This document shows, in pieces, positions 24,647-35,174 of a DNA stretch of 64,000 nucleotides. The notes beneath the pieces are model-generated. The model had not been told where the DNA came from and searched no databases. It saw only the letters and a list, made by a program, of their open reading frames with translations. Source of the DNA: Hymenoscyphus infarciens (Eukaryota; Ascomycota; Leotiomycetes; Helotiales; Helotiaceae); contig LLCB01000056.1 in NCBI GenBank assembly GCA_001414345.1, forward strand, positions 170,870-234,869, in the 5' to 3' direction. How positions within the stretch are numbered: the stretch's first letter is position 1; every line of letters starts with the position of its first letter. The translations under genes were made by a program, and so were the position numbers.

Positions 24647-25174
24647 GGTGGGGGTATTTGTAGAGGCAAGGAGGGGTATTATCGAGGAGATGGGACCATG
24701 GTGATCCAGTCTTTCTCCGATTGTATGTTTGGGCTAGCTGGTGAGGCTGTGGTTTGGACAAGTATTCAAATTTGCGAGCCTGGGTCACAAGGCACACAAC
24801 GAGGCTGACATTACAGGCCACGGTTTTGCGGGACTCCCATTCGCAAAACAACGAGATACAGTAAGTACTTAGTAGTTGTTTCTCATCTCGACTAGTAACT
24901 ACTAGTAAACACCTGTTTCAGAGAAAGTATCCACTGCTTGTTCTTACTGGTAGGTTGTTCTTACTGGTAGAGTACGCGTTACGCGTCTGCAAGTGCAGGT
25001 GCAACGTATCCAAGGATCTTTGAAGTTCTCAAGCACCTCCCCGCCTCCTTGTTATCCAACCTCCAGATGTCAACAAATCAGCGCATTGTGGGTAATTTTG
25101 CTCCACGGCTTTGCGTTCGGTCGAATTTTGTTTATCCCCAGCTTCTCCATCGGTGGCATAGTCAGCCTTGTCGA
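24647..25174. other. Intergenic, upstream of SIP3/LAM
   Basis: Promoter-side region of the minus-strand SIP3/LAM gene. It contains ACTAGTAACTACTAGTAA (~24889-24906) and a short direct repeat around GGTAGGTTGTTCTTACTGGTA (24950-24970). No coding sequence recognised. Confidence 0.45.
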
Positions 25175-25176
25175 TA

Positions 25177-25384
25177 CTATCCCCCCCCCTTAAGTATTTG
25201 TAATCCCCACTTTGTGGGTCCTGTGTAATGTCAAAGCGCTAAGCCAATAAGCAGAGTCAAAGTCAAAAAATAGAATGGTAAAGAAGCTTCTATTGGCTAA
25301 AAACCCTGACCTTACCAGGACTTTACACAGCCTCCCCCAGTCTCCACTCGACCCACTTTACAAATACTTAAGGGGGGGGGATAG
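25177..25384. mobile_element. Mariner-type MITE, 208 bp
   Basis: Starts CTATCCCCCCCCCTTAAG and ends with the exact reverse. With the flanking TA included, the outer 29 bases are perfect inverted repeats (25175-25203 and 25358-25386). TA stands on both sides, as in Tc1/mariner insertion at TA. It has no coding capacity. Composition is normal with no RIP signature. The 9-C / 9-G runs are identical in length on both ends. Confidence 0.88.
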
Positions 25385-26364
25385 TAGAGCCGGCCTTTAA
25401 GAACCGGGCAGATCTCCTGGATACGGAGTACGGCCAGTCACTCCTCTCCCGGTTGAGATTTGCTTATGGTTGTTGTTTTTTCTCCGGGTTGTCTCGATTA
25501 CACCTGCCTCGGAATTTATGCTATTATATATTTCATCTCCCTCCTCTCTCCTCTCTCCTCTCTCCTCTCTCCTTCCCTCCCAAAGGCAAAAAGGGGCTTC
25601 TCTCCGTTCTACTTCGTCTCGTTCGCGTGACCGATTGGCTCTGCCAAACGGTTAATAGTTTAAACTGCACCAAAGTCCTGCTGGGCCTCGCCACGGATCA
25701 CTCCGGTTCAAAGCCCTAATCCTCGGTTGTGCACTCCGGTATGGGTGTTTATAAAACCATCAGTCACATCTTCCAGCATTAACCGTAAGAACCAGGGTTC
25801 CAACTTTTCTGATCTGTCACCCTGCCAAGCGGCGGCGATGATCGATCATCAAAACCGGTTTCACTTGCCAGGATTCAGGAAAACAGAAGAGAATGCTAGG
25901 TTCAAGGGTATAGGCCTAAGGGTATAAAGGAGTCTTGTTCCACTCTGATATTTATATATATTCAATCTGTACTGAATTGGTCTGTCAAAAAATCCTGTAC
26001 CAAGGTTCCCCAGAGAAAGCAAGTGCTCACAGCCATGTTATAAATATATTAGTTTGGTCTAGGCAAGAGTCTCGGCAAGCTACTTAGTTCGAATTGAATC
26101 ATCCCTAAAGAGTTTTCGACACCTCGTGCTATGCGTGGGAGAAATGCCACTCGGTCAGATTTGACAATGAGGCAGAGCTGTTGAACGCAAGCGAGAGATT
26201 CCAAGGATGAATACCTTACGGAAGAGATGGCGATCCCTGCAGTCTGTGAGAAATCCTCCGACATAGATTAATTTACCATATAAAGTTGGCACGAGATCCG
26301 GACTGGTTCTGCATCAATGTGACTGGAGGTTCCCCGACATTAATCTGAAAGGAGAAACTTACTC
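25385..26364. other. Intergenic with a CTCTCCT microsatellite
   Basis: A pyrimidine repeat built on CTCTCCT units covers ~25540-25575. The rest has stops in all frames apart from short open stretches without motifs. A T-arm-like GGTTCAAAGCCC at ~25698 has no tRNA around it. Nothing else supported. Confidence 0.5.
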
Positions 26365-26829
26365 TTAGCACGTCGATGTTTTGGGCTTCTCCCATTCTAC
26401 GAAGTACACCTTGACTTGTTCGTGTTCTTCATTTTCGTATGAAAACGCGTTCTTTTTCGTAAAGCTCAAGATGTTACTCTTTGAGACGAACGCTTCATGT
26501 GATTTCACGGTTCGAAAGGCGGGGCCGGTGTTGTGTACCGGAGAGTTCCAGGATGACACTCGCATGCTATTGGTACTTATCGACAGGCCTTCCTCATGCG
26601 GCCTGGTCGTGAAGAGCACAGTCAGGGGTGGTTTGTTATGGCGATCCCCCTCCTTGTCGTCTCCGTGTAACCGAAGGAGATGGATGTGGTTTCTATGCAG
26701 CTTTCGAGATGCAACAATATCGCGAAAATCACACCGCCGCAGGAACATCGGTCCAATCATGAATGGTGTCGTGAAGCAATTGCTGCATTGGGAGTCCGGA
26801 AATGCTGGTTCATTTGGGGGTTTTGCCAT
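26365..26829 (-). CDS. Hypothetical protein, weakly supported
   Basis: A single-exon open frame of 154 codons from ATG 26829-26827. The product begins MAKPPNEPAFPDSQCSNCF and ends EQVKVYFVEWEKPKTSTC. No signal peptide, membrane helix or known domain is visible. Support is only length, a real ATG, and a C-terminal half with protein-like composition (FVSKSNILSFTKKNAFSYEN). A plus-strand frame of similar length (26381-26917) overlaps it, so one or both are chance. No neighbour helps to assign a role. Confidence 0.25.
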   Translation of the reverse strand: MAKPPNEPAFPDSQCSNCFTTPFMIGPMFLRRCDFRDIVASRKLHRNHIHLLRLHGDDKEGDRHNKPPLTVLFTTRPHEEGLSISTNSMRVSSWNSPVHNTGPAFRTVKSHEAFVSKSNILSFTKKNAFSYENEEHEQVKVYFVEWEKPKTSTC

Positions 26830-27805
26830 GGCAATGATCCGTGCCTTAAAGTGCCCCAGAGTGCTGCGTGCTGCGTGCTGCGTGCTGCTCGACCACTTGA
26901 CCTTGACCAGCGCATGAGGATGGGGACATCACATCCACGGTTGGATGCGGGAGAATGAGATCACAGAAACACAGATCCCTACGTGAATCCCTACTTAGTA
27001 GTTTGCCCGGAGATATTACATATGAGCCTCTGGGGGATGCTCATTGCGGATGCATACATATGGCAATGGCGAGGAAGAAAGGCGCCGGACATGATAGCTG
27101 GTTTGAGGCGAGATGGAGATGTCATGTTTAAATACTCGCACAGGTATATCAATAAATGGCACGAAGTCCGCGCCGCATGGGTCTTTTCCACCCGCTTCTT
27201 CTCCTGGACATGGCGGGGATCACGGATGCGCAAACCTAACGTTTCCTTGACCCCAGTCCAGTATTCAGTGCGTATTGTAAGTAAGGTCGTGCTTGCCCCT
27301 GCGAATTGGAAAGCCGTCTGGGTCCACATAGTTCGAAGCTTTAATCTTTAGAAAGCGTTCTGGCTAAAACTAAAACTCTCGTCACTCGTCACTCCTCACT
27401 CCTCACTCGTCGAACCTGAACTTGTGCCAAAACAGTCGAACGGTCCACGCTTGTTCCTTTCCTTCCCACAAAATCTCCAGCCTCATTGCGTCTTCATTGC
27501 GTGTGCTACACTTCCTTCTTCTCGACCACCTCAACCCAACAACCCAACAACCCAACACAACAGGAACATCATTCAAACATCGCGAAGAACACTGTTGGCG
27601 AATATCTGCAGCAGGAACCAAATCTTTCATTTCAGCATCACCGTCATTAACACACGACGTCCGCATCCATTTGCCCGAGTCGTCCGCACTTCGATTTCGA
27701 ACCCCGCCAAAACGAAGGTTGAGCAACCGGAACCAGTCACAGGACTGTGCCTGCGGGCAATGCTCTAAGAAACTAGAAGCTTCACTTATTTGCTAGTGCC
27801 AGACG
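26830..27805. other. Intergenic / promoter region of the Zn2Cys6 gene
   Basis: Contains GTGCTGCGTGCTGCGTGCTGC (three CGTGCTG units, ~26860), a (CACTCGT/CACTCCT) run at 27377-27412 and CCCAACAA repeats at 27536-27562. The C-rich, intron-free leader before 27806 would suit a long 5' UTR. Overlapping open frames here (26983-27351, 27422-27796) have no recognisable product. Confidence 0.4.
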
Positions 27806-27919
27806 ATGAATCTCGAAGCTTTACCAAGCTACAGCGATTTCCCTTCTCGATACAGCTTCCAATCCATCCGTCTTCGTGGTCGCAAGACTTGGTTGGAAGT
27901 TGGATTACTGTTTCAATGA
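27806..27919 (+). promoter_or_regulatory. uORF (37 aa) overlapping the main start by ATGA
   Basis: An ATG at 27806-27808 (context GACGATGA) opens a 37-codon frame ending at TGA 27917-27919. That stop overlaps the ATG of the transcription factor (27916-27918) in the four bases ATGA. The arrangement would allow stop-and-reinitiate control of the main frame. Whether the transcript includes this ATG is unknown; alternatively it could be an N-terminal exon joined by an intron I cannot place. Confidence 0.5.
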
Positions 27920-30900
27920 ACACAATGTCAACCCAGGCGCCTACGAGTTACCAAGCGCTCAATGCCCCGGACTATCAGTCGTTGGGAGATTCCATCACAG
28001 TACAACCCGAGTCTCTTGAACTTGAGCATTTCATGATGGATAATGGAACCCAGTCGCAAAATACCTCGGCAGTGCATACGACCCCACCACAGCTCGATGC
28101 TATCGGCAACGCGCAGTTCGCAGACTTCTCCTTCAACTACGCAAATATGCCAGAAACTGGACTGCATATTGACACGAAAATTGACCATGTCTCTGACCCA
28201 TACAGCCTTTCCGCCCCCCATGTCTCGGATCATCGAAATTCAATTACCTCCATGGGCCCTGATCATCGGACGTCGATTACGTCGATGCCAGCTGTGCCTA
28301 GAGGAAGCTTCGCGGGCGGCGTAGTAGGTCAAGGAAACATAAGTGCAAGTGGATCGGACGAAGCGAGTCCGTCGAGTAATCGTGCCGGGGGAAGTTTGGA
28401 TAAAGGATACGGTGACGATTTTGGTCTCACTAATGGAGGGGCAGTAGATGGCAGTGATTTGGGGAGCAGGTCCAAGGAAGACAAAAATGATCCAAATCCA
28501 CCTTGGAGCGAATTGAAAACAAAAGCCGGAAAAGAGCGAAAGAGATTGCCATTGGCATGCATAGCGTGTAGGAGGAAGAAGATTCGATGCTCGGGCGAGA
28601 AACCTGCATGCAAGCATTGCTTGAGGTCGCGACTGGTTTGCGTTTACAAAGTCACTACTCGAAAGGCAGCGCCTAGAACTGATTATATGGCGATGCTTGA
28701 TAAGAGGTTGAAGAGAATGGAAGACCGCATTATCAAGATTGTCCCCAAGGAAGAGCAGGACCCCTCTGCGGCATCAGTCACAAGAGCTGCCGTAAAACCC
28801 GCCATGCCTGGTACAAGTCCCGCTCGAGGTTCAGCGACAAAAAAGCGTGCCGCAGATGAAGCTTTCGGTCCCGACCTAGAAAATTGGGCAAACGCTAAGA
28901 CTGCTCAGGTAGACACTCGGCCAACCTCACTAATGATTCAAGAGGTGGAGGAAAGCAAACTTCTTTCGGAAGGTGCAGAAGCGTTGCCAACAAAAGAAAT
29001 TCAAGAACACTTAGCAGAGGTCTTCTTCGAGAATATTTATGGACAAGCCTATCATCTACTTCACAAGCCGAGTTTCATGAGGAAATTAAAGTAAGTTTAC
29101 GGCCCATCTCAGGATTGAGTGTAATGTTTGCTGACGAACAATATAGAGCTGGGACTGTACCCCCTGTGCTCACTCTTGCCGTTTGTGCAGTTTCCGCACG
29201 CTTCTCAACACATCCAAAACTCAACGGGACACCAAACTTCTTGAGAGGCGAAGATTGGGCATCCGAGGCTCGAGATATCGTCATGAGACGCTATGAGTGG
29301 CCAAACATAACAATATTAACTTGCCTGCTGATTCTTGGTTTGCATGAGTTTGGGACATGTCAAGGCGGGAGAAGTTGGTCGTTAGGTGGGATGGCCATTC
29401 GTATGGCCTATGCACTCCAACTGCATCGGGATCTCGACTATGATCCACTCAAACGTACCGGTGCCACAGAGTTAAGTTTTATTGACCGAGAGATTCGACG
29501 ACGGACAATGTGGGCTTGTTTTCTCATGGACCGATTCAACTCGTCGGGTACGGACAGACCAAGTTTTATCAAAGAAGATACAATCAAAGTTCAGCTGCCC
29601 ATCAAGGAGAAACTCTTCCAACTAGATATGCCAGGACCAACCGAGGATCTACATGGAGCTGTGCCACATCCTGTATCACCCGGTTCTGGTCAACTCTCTG
29701 ACTTCAAAGAAAATATGGGCGTGGCCGCATACATGACCCGGTCCATTGCATTATGGGGTCGAATCATCAACTATTTAAACTTGGGTGGCAACGATCAAGA
29801 TCCGCATCCCATGTGGCACCCTGAATCCACATATACCGATTTGATCAGGCAAACGGAGGAGTTCACTCCAACACTTCCCGAATCCTTGACATATACACCG
29901 GAAAACCTGCACACCCACGAAACCGAAGGGTTGGCGAGCCAGTACTTGTTTCTTCACATTTCTGTACAGCAATGTATACTCTTTATGAACCGCTTTGCCG
30001 TTCCCGGGCATTCTGGAGCTCGGCCACCAAAAGATGTCCCCAAGGAATTCGTAACGAAAGCCGGGGGAAAAGCTTTTGAAGCTGCGAATAAAATTTCGGA
30101 AATTTTGCGGGATGCTGAATCGTATTTCGTCACAGCACCTTTTGCGGGATACTGTGCGTTTTTGTCAAGTACCGTCCACATATTTGGGGTCTTCTCCAAA
30201 AACCCACCCATGGAAGCAACTTCAAAAGCGAATCTTGCCACAAACGTCAAGTATCTTTCAAAAATGAAGAAATACTGGGGTATGTTCCATTTCATGTCAG
30301 AGAATCTCAAGGAACAATTCAGGATGTGTGCGGACGCAGCACATGGAACTTCAAGTACCAATTCAGCTCAATCATCCACCATCTTTCAATACGGAGATTG
30401 GTTCGATCGATATCCTCACGGGGTTTCTCAATCCGACTTTGAAGATCCACTCGTCGCCATCAAGAAAGAAAAGGGAGACGATGCTGTGCTGGGGCAAAAG
30501 TCCGATTACCATACCGTCGAAGAGTTCTTTCATACCCTCTCTCCTCCACAACCCCAAGATCGCGAACAAGCAAAGGCGCCGAAACGCAAAGTCAAAAAGG
30601 TACAATCAAATCGCCTTGAACGGCGCACCGAACGGCGCCCTGAACGTCTTAATACGAATATCCAAAATATGAATCCCGCGGCCTCAATGCATATGCATAA
30701 TACCACCCCACAGATGGCCCAAAATTATAATCAAATGAGCCCAACGACACCAAATATGTATAATCAATCACCTCATTACGGAGGATACCATGATGTAATG
30801 CTACCTCCCCACCAACAAGGAATCCTACCACAACTGGATCGCCAACTCGTTTTCGGCGCCTACGCGAGTGGCATAGATCATTCCGTTCTCGCCTCTCAAC

Positions 30901-31142
30901 AGTTGATGGAGGGCTCGAATTGGGATATGCAAATGGCTAACATGGCCGGATTTGTGACTGAACCAAGCAGCGCGTGGTTTATGCCATTCAATATGGAACC
31001 CCCTGAGATTGGACAAGAGGCCGATCTCTTTCATGCTGGACCGGTTGGTCCTCAATATGGGATGGGTGGAATGCATATGAATGGCCATGGAAACGGGAAT
31101 GGAAATGGGAACGGGAATATGGGTGGGCATGGTAGGCATTAG
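27916..31142 (+). CDS. Zn(II)2Cys6 transcription factor with fungal_trans domain
   Basis: Exons 27916-29090 and 29147-31142 around a 56-bp intron (GTAAGT...ATATAG); the join SFMRKLKAGTVPPVLTLAV is in frame, giving 1056 aa. Six cysteines of the Zn2Cys6 cluster lie at residues ~215-242 (CIACRRKKIRCSG ... CKHCLRSRLVCVYK), preceded by basic KERKRLP and followed by a linker and short coiled coil (DYMAMLDKRLKRMEDRI). The middle homology region (from ~375) has the fungal_trans signature: WSLGGMAIRMAYALQLHRD, EIRRRTMWACFLMDRF. The C terminus is Met/Asn/Gln-rich and ends in a Gly-Asn repeat. Start choice: the first in-frame ATG; the longer frame upstream begins only with a TTG. Target genes unknown; I do not assign a named orthologue (the binuclear cluster is not XlnR-like). 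Confidence 0.93.
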
Positions 31143-31537
31143 GTTCTTGGGGCATGTTTTAATAATGATGGCAAGGCTATGGAGTACGGTGAGCGGCGCA
31201 TTTGGATTCTGGGAATGCGGAAGGCTGGATGGATAGCCTCCGCGTGTATACTATGATTCAATCGGGATGGCGTGGTTATACAGAGATGACGTATACCATT
31301 ATGAAAGCCAGGAGACTTTTTCTATGTAATTAAAACACATTATCTTTTGTAATAAGCCCAATCGGTGAGTTTAAGTGGGGAAGCAAATAGGCTGGTGACC
31401 TCGTTCTACTTGGATTGGTGATTGAAAGTGGAGCTTGGAAAGGGGGGAAATTCACGTGATATGGTTCAAATTTAGACCGCCCGCTTGCTCGATGATAACA
31501 CTTGCAGATAGTAAATTGACATTCTTGCCCCCGTATC
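31143..31537. other. Intergenic, convergent 3' ends
   Basis: 3' region of the transcription factor and of the pseudogene on the other strand. No feature seen beyond ordinary AT-rich 3' sequence. Confidence 0.45.
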
Positions 31538-32450
31538 TCAACCCTTAGTAGAATCGCCAGGTGGCTGGCCAGTTGGAGCTCTAGGAAAAGTATTAAAGGC
31601 CGAGCTGAACGACGGCAGCGCACCAGGACGAAGGCTCTCATTCCTCTCTTGTGCTTCACGCCAACACCTCTCTCGCTCTTTTATAGAAGGCGCCGCGATA
31701 TCATTCGACCCTCGCCTCTCCCAGAGGTCTCCAAATACAAGATCCGGTTTCTCAGTCCTGGTGGTAGATTCAATGTTTTGTCCTCTGGTTCGTTGGATTT
31801 TGGCCTGGCTGAGTTGATGGACTAGAGGTTCGAAATCGTAGAGCTCGCATTGCTGGAATTCGAGGAGCATGGTAATATCGAGGTTGTCCCAGAGCCATGG
31901 GATGGGGATATAGTTTACTAGGTGGAACGACCACCCTTTTTGGGAGAGGGTGTAGGTACAGGTTAGGGAGAGGTTTTGGATGTTGTATGGGGTGGGAATG
32001 CTTTGGGTTTAAGGTGTCTGTGGAGCCTGTGGTCGACCTGGGGGTATGGATTGGATGTTTTCCAAGATTGACTCGGTAAGGTCTGGGATATCTCAGGGGT
32101 TTGCTTCGAATAGCTGGGAAAGGGTTAATGAGAATGACTTGGAGATACAGTGGAGAGAATACTCACTTCACTAAGCTTTAGGTCTTCATCTGGTTCCCAG
32201 TCGATAACTCTCCGAGATCTTACAAGCTGCGAAGACGACGGCAAGAGTCATGTGGTTCAAATTCGGAAGAGAAAGTGTGCAACTAACCCACCACGAGTAG
32301 CATTTTCTCGTCCTGGACTCGAACGCTGGATCTCGTTGGACAACACCTCGACTCGGGGAAAACACGATATGAGCGGATGGCTGGAACTCTGAGTCCACAA
32401 CAACGACACGCGGTTCTGGAACAATACCATTCGAATCCAGAGTTTCATAT
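31538..32450 (-). pseudogene. Unnamed gene broken by two in-frame stops
   Basis: Three exon-like pieces join in frame on the minus strand. The first runs from about 32450 down (LDSNGIVPEPRVVVVDSEFQ ... RTRKCYSWW) to a GTTAGT donor. The second, after a TTCGCAG acceptor, reads LVRSRRVIDWEPDEDLKLSE, ending at a GTGAGT donor. The third, after TTTCCCAG, reads LFEANP, stop TGA, DIPDLTESILENIQSIPPG ... APQTP, stop TAA, TQSIPTPYNIQNLSLTCTYT ... and on to the natural stop at 31538. Both stops are one C-to-T change from sense codons (CGA, CAA), the RIP direction. The translated style is that of a conserved fungal protein, which I cannot name. No start codon is found; the 5' end may be lost. A rare alternative splice removing both stops in frame was sought and not found. 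Confidence 0.6.
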
Positions 32451-33127
32451 TTTGCTCATGACCACAGGAACAGAATCGATCGGGTTTGTTTCCCCTCTTT
32501 ATTCGTGAAACTTTGCTGGACTTCTGTTAGACTAAACTTCACTATTGCCAATCGCGTCTATCTTCTAGAGCCACAATGGAATCCCATGGTCGAAAGCCAG
32601 GCTATTGCCCATGTCCTACGCCTAGATCAATGAGAGAATCTCAAAGTAGTGCGATATATTGTGAAGGATACGGTCGAAGTAATATGTGTTACCCAGTTTG
32701 AAACACTGAGGTTTTCCCAAAAGAGTGTTCACTGACATGCGACTAGAGTATCAAAAAACTTGAAAGCTGGACTTGACAAAATTTGGTTGGAAACAAGACG
32801 CAATTTGATGGTAGAGCACTATTGTCGAGAATTCGACTTTGGGCTCATATGATGACAAAGTTATCCATGGCAGACATTTGGGTCATCCCCCACGAGCTTC
32901 GAATTCGGGGATGACGTTTTGAAGTGATCGAGGTTATGATACTTGTCTCTTACCTCGCGTAAAGAGGAACAATTCTAGGGAGAAAAGTAAGGCAGCAAAT
33001 TTCAGATGCAAGCTTTAATTCAATAACCCATAATAAAAACCGGGCTTCAACCCATCGGTGGACTATCATCGGATCCATTTAAAACCATCTGGGAGTGTGG
33101 TGGATACCATGTTGAAACCCCATCTTT
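32451..33127. other. Intergenic between the pseudogene and a hAT relic
   Basis: The lost 5' part of the pseudogene may lie here, but no continuing coding frame is convincing. Nothing else supported. Confidence 0.35.
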
Positions 33128-34245
33128 CAGTGTAGGGAATAGTACAGTTTTCGCAGTTTTCGTCTAGTTTTGAATATACTAAACTGTACTACGGTTTTAG
33201 TACTATTAGTAGAACTAAGTAATAAATTAATAAAACTAACTATATAAACTATCGTAGTTTTAAAAACAATAGGTAAAAAGTACTATAAAAGTAGCTTTTT
33301 AGTACTAGTAGTAGCCTAGACCTTAGCTTAGATAGATGTAAAAGATATAAGAGGTTCGTATATCTTTAGTATAGGTTAAGAAACTCTTACTAGCCTTTTA
33401 GAAAGTATCTAGGCTTCTTTTAGTAGTATATTAATTTTATTATTAGAATAATAGTACTATTAATAAATCTAAAGTTACTATAATATAAGTAGTAAGAGCC
33501 TAGCTAAGAGCCTATTTAGCTTATATAAAATATTTAAATATATATAAAGATATTTAATAAGATATCTTAAATAATAATCTTATATAAGTTAGTATATATT
33601 ATTAATTATTTCTTAATATATTATTAATTATTTCTTAATATATTAAGTGATTATTTAGCTTATAATATATCTTCTTATAGAAATTCTTAGTAAGTAATAT
33701 AGATAGATGTCTTAATAGTAAGAAAATAAATATATATAAAGTTTTAAAAATTTATATCTCTAGAGATCTAAACCTTTTTTTAGTAATATATTCTATTTAT
33801 ATATATACTAAGATATATAAGTTTAAATAAGAGATTTATCTTACATTTAAATATATATACTAAACACTAGTATCTATATAGAATAATATATATATATATA
33901 TATTACCTTCTACTTCTTTAGTAGTATATATCTTAGATATATATAAGCTAAATAAGCTCTAATAGAAAGGCTAGAAAAAATAATCTTACCTAGAAGAGCT
34001 TAGTTTATCTCTTTTCTAGGCTTATAGTCTTACTAAAACTATAAAAATTTAAGATATTATTATATATTATTATATAAGATTTAAAAGCTACTTAGTTTAT
34101 AAAACTACGTAGTTTTGCTATATAGAACTGTACTAACTGCAGTTTTAGGTAAGTAATTCAAAACTAAGTAAAATTTCCTAAAAACTAACTATATAGCAAG
34201 TTAGTATAGTTAGTTCTTTAAAAACTATACGTATTCCCTACACTG
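33128..34245. mobile_element. hAT-type element relic, 1118 bp
   Basis: Ends CAGTGTAGGGAATA...TATTCCCTACACTG (14 perfect bases, then imperfect similarity to ~25), flanked by CCATCTTT (33120-33127) and CTATCTTT (34246-34253), an 8-bp target duplication with one C/T difference. The interior is AT-rich, nearly free of CpA/TpG and has no open frame, so it is RIP-mutated. It is too short for a full hAT transposase gene, so it is probably a non-autonomous or deleted copy. Confidence 0.82.
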
Positions 34246-35174
34246 CTATCTTTTGAGGGGAGGAATGGTTATTCTCACTTATACAGGGTAAGAGCTACTG
34301 GGTACTTTTCTTGTTTCATTTCACACAGAAGGAAAATTTATCCCTGCCAATTCGTTATCTTCGAGGGATAACCTGTCCCAAAGCCCAGAATTTTAGAGCG
34401 GGAGAGGGCACGGAGAGGGAAGATACTCAGGGGTTAGGCGAGGCTACGTGTGATAAAGCAGCTTAAAGAATTGTTTAGGAAGGTCCAGCGACTCCAGCCC
34501 AAGATTATTATACGGGCCCTATCTCTGAACCGACCCATTGTCCGGTAAAAGTTTTCTGTCATTCAAAAAGGCATGGCCGGGTGAGACCCTCCTGCAGCAT
34601 GGGAGAGCTTGCGACTATTACTATTTCGGCGACCCGCACGGACCAGGTAGCACGTGCATATCATCTCCCACCTCTCAAAAAAATATCCCCTAGGAATTTG
34701 AGGGATTTTTCTCACAACGATTGAACCCTCTTTCAGCTGCAACACCCTCGCAACTTGAGGCATTTTGGCCTCCTCCAATCTGGTTGTGCTGATAAGAAAA
34801 ATACGTTGCACCTGGTTACATTCATCTCATGCTGGCTTGCCGCGAGAAAGCCATGTGGCGTCGCAACACGTGCCTCTGAACATAGGATTGAAGCTTGAAG
34901 CTTGAAGCTCGGCGCGTTTGACAGAAATATGGTTTGTTGTGCTTGAAAAGGACCCCCATTCACCTCCATCTCCCTCCCGTTCGAGGCAGTGCAAACATGC
35001 TCGGAAAGTGGCAACCGTGGGAGTAATAAGTAGGTCTCTGCTCTCTTTGTTTTCCTCGTTGTCTCTCGGTTACCTCGTCCTCGTCTTGTCTCATTCCACC
35101 CCTCCTTGCGCCCGCCTCAAGCTTTTGGCTTGTTGCTTGTTTTTAATCGCATCGAGTCGTCCCTAACAAGTGGA
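34246..35174. other. Intergenic / HAK transporter promoter and leader
   Basis: Contains three GCTTGAA units at ~34890-34910 and pyrimidine-rich stretches (TCACCTCCATCTCCCTCCCG at ~34960; CTCTCTTTGTTTTCCTCG at ~35040) typical of fungal promoters and 5' leaders. Minus-strand open frames here (34563-34811, 34733-35014) have no recognisable product. Confidence 0.45.

Noticed and set aside
25690..25715. T-arm-like GGTTCAAAGCCC
   Set aside because: No cloverleaf can be built around it.
26381..26917. Plus-strand frame overlapping the weak hypothetical gene
   Set aside because: Long open overlap on both strands without recognisable content; composition looks like antisense.
27790..27915. N-terminal extension of the Zn2Cys6 factor
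   Set aside because: It is in frame but begins only with TTG and has no conserved look; the first ATG is at 27916.
32303..32330. tRNA T-arm-like sequence around GACTCGAACGC
   Set aside because: No acceptor, D or anticodon arm fits; the bases are coding sequence of the pseudogene (DPAFESRTRK).
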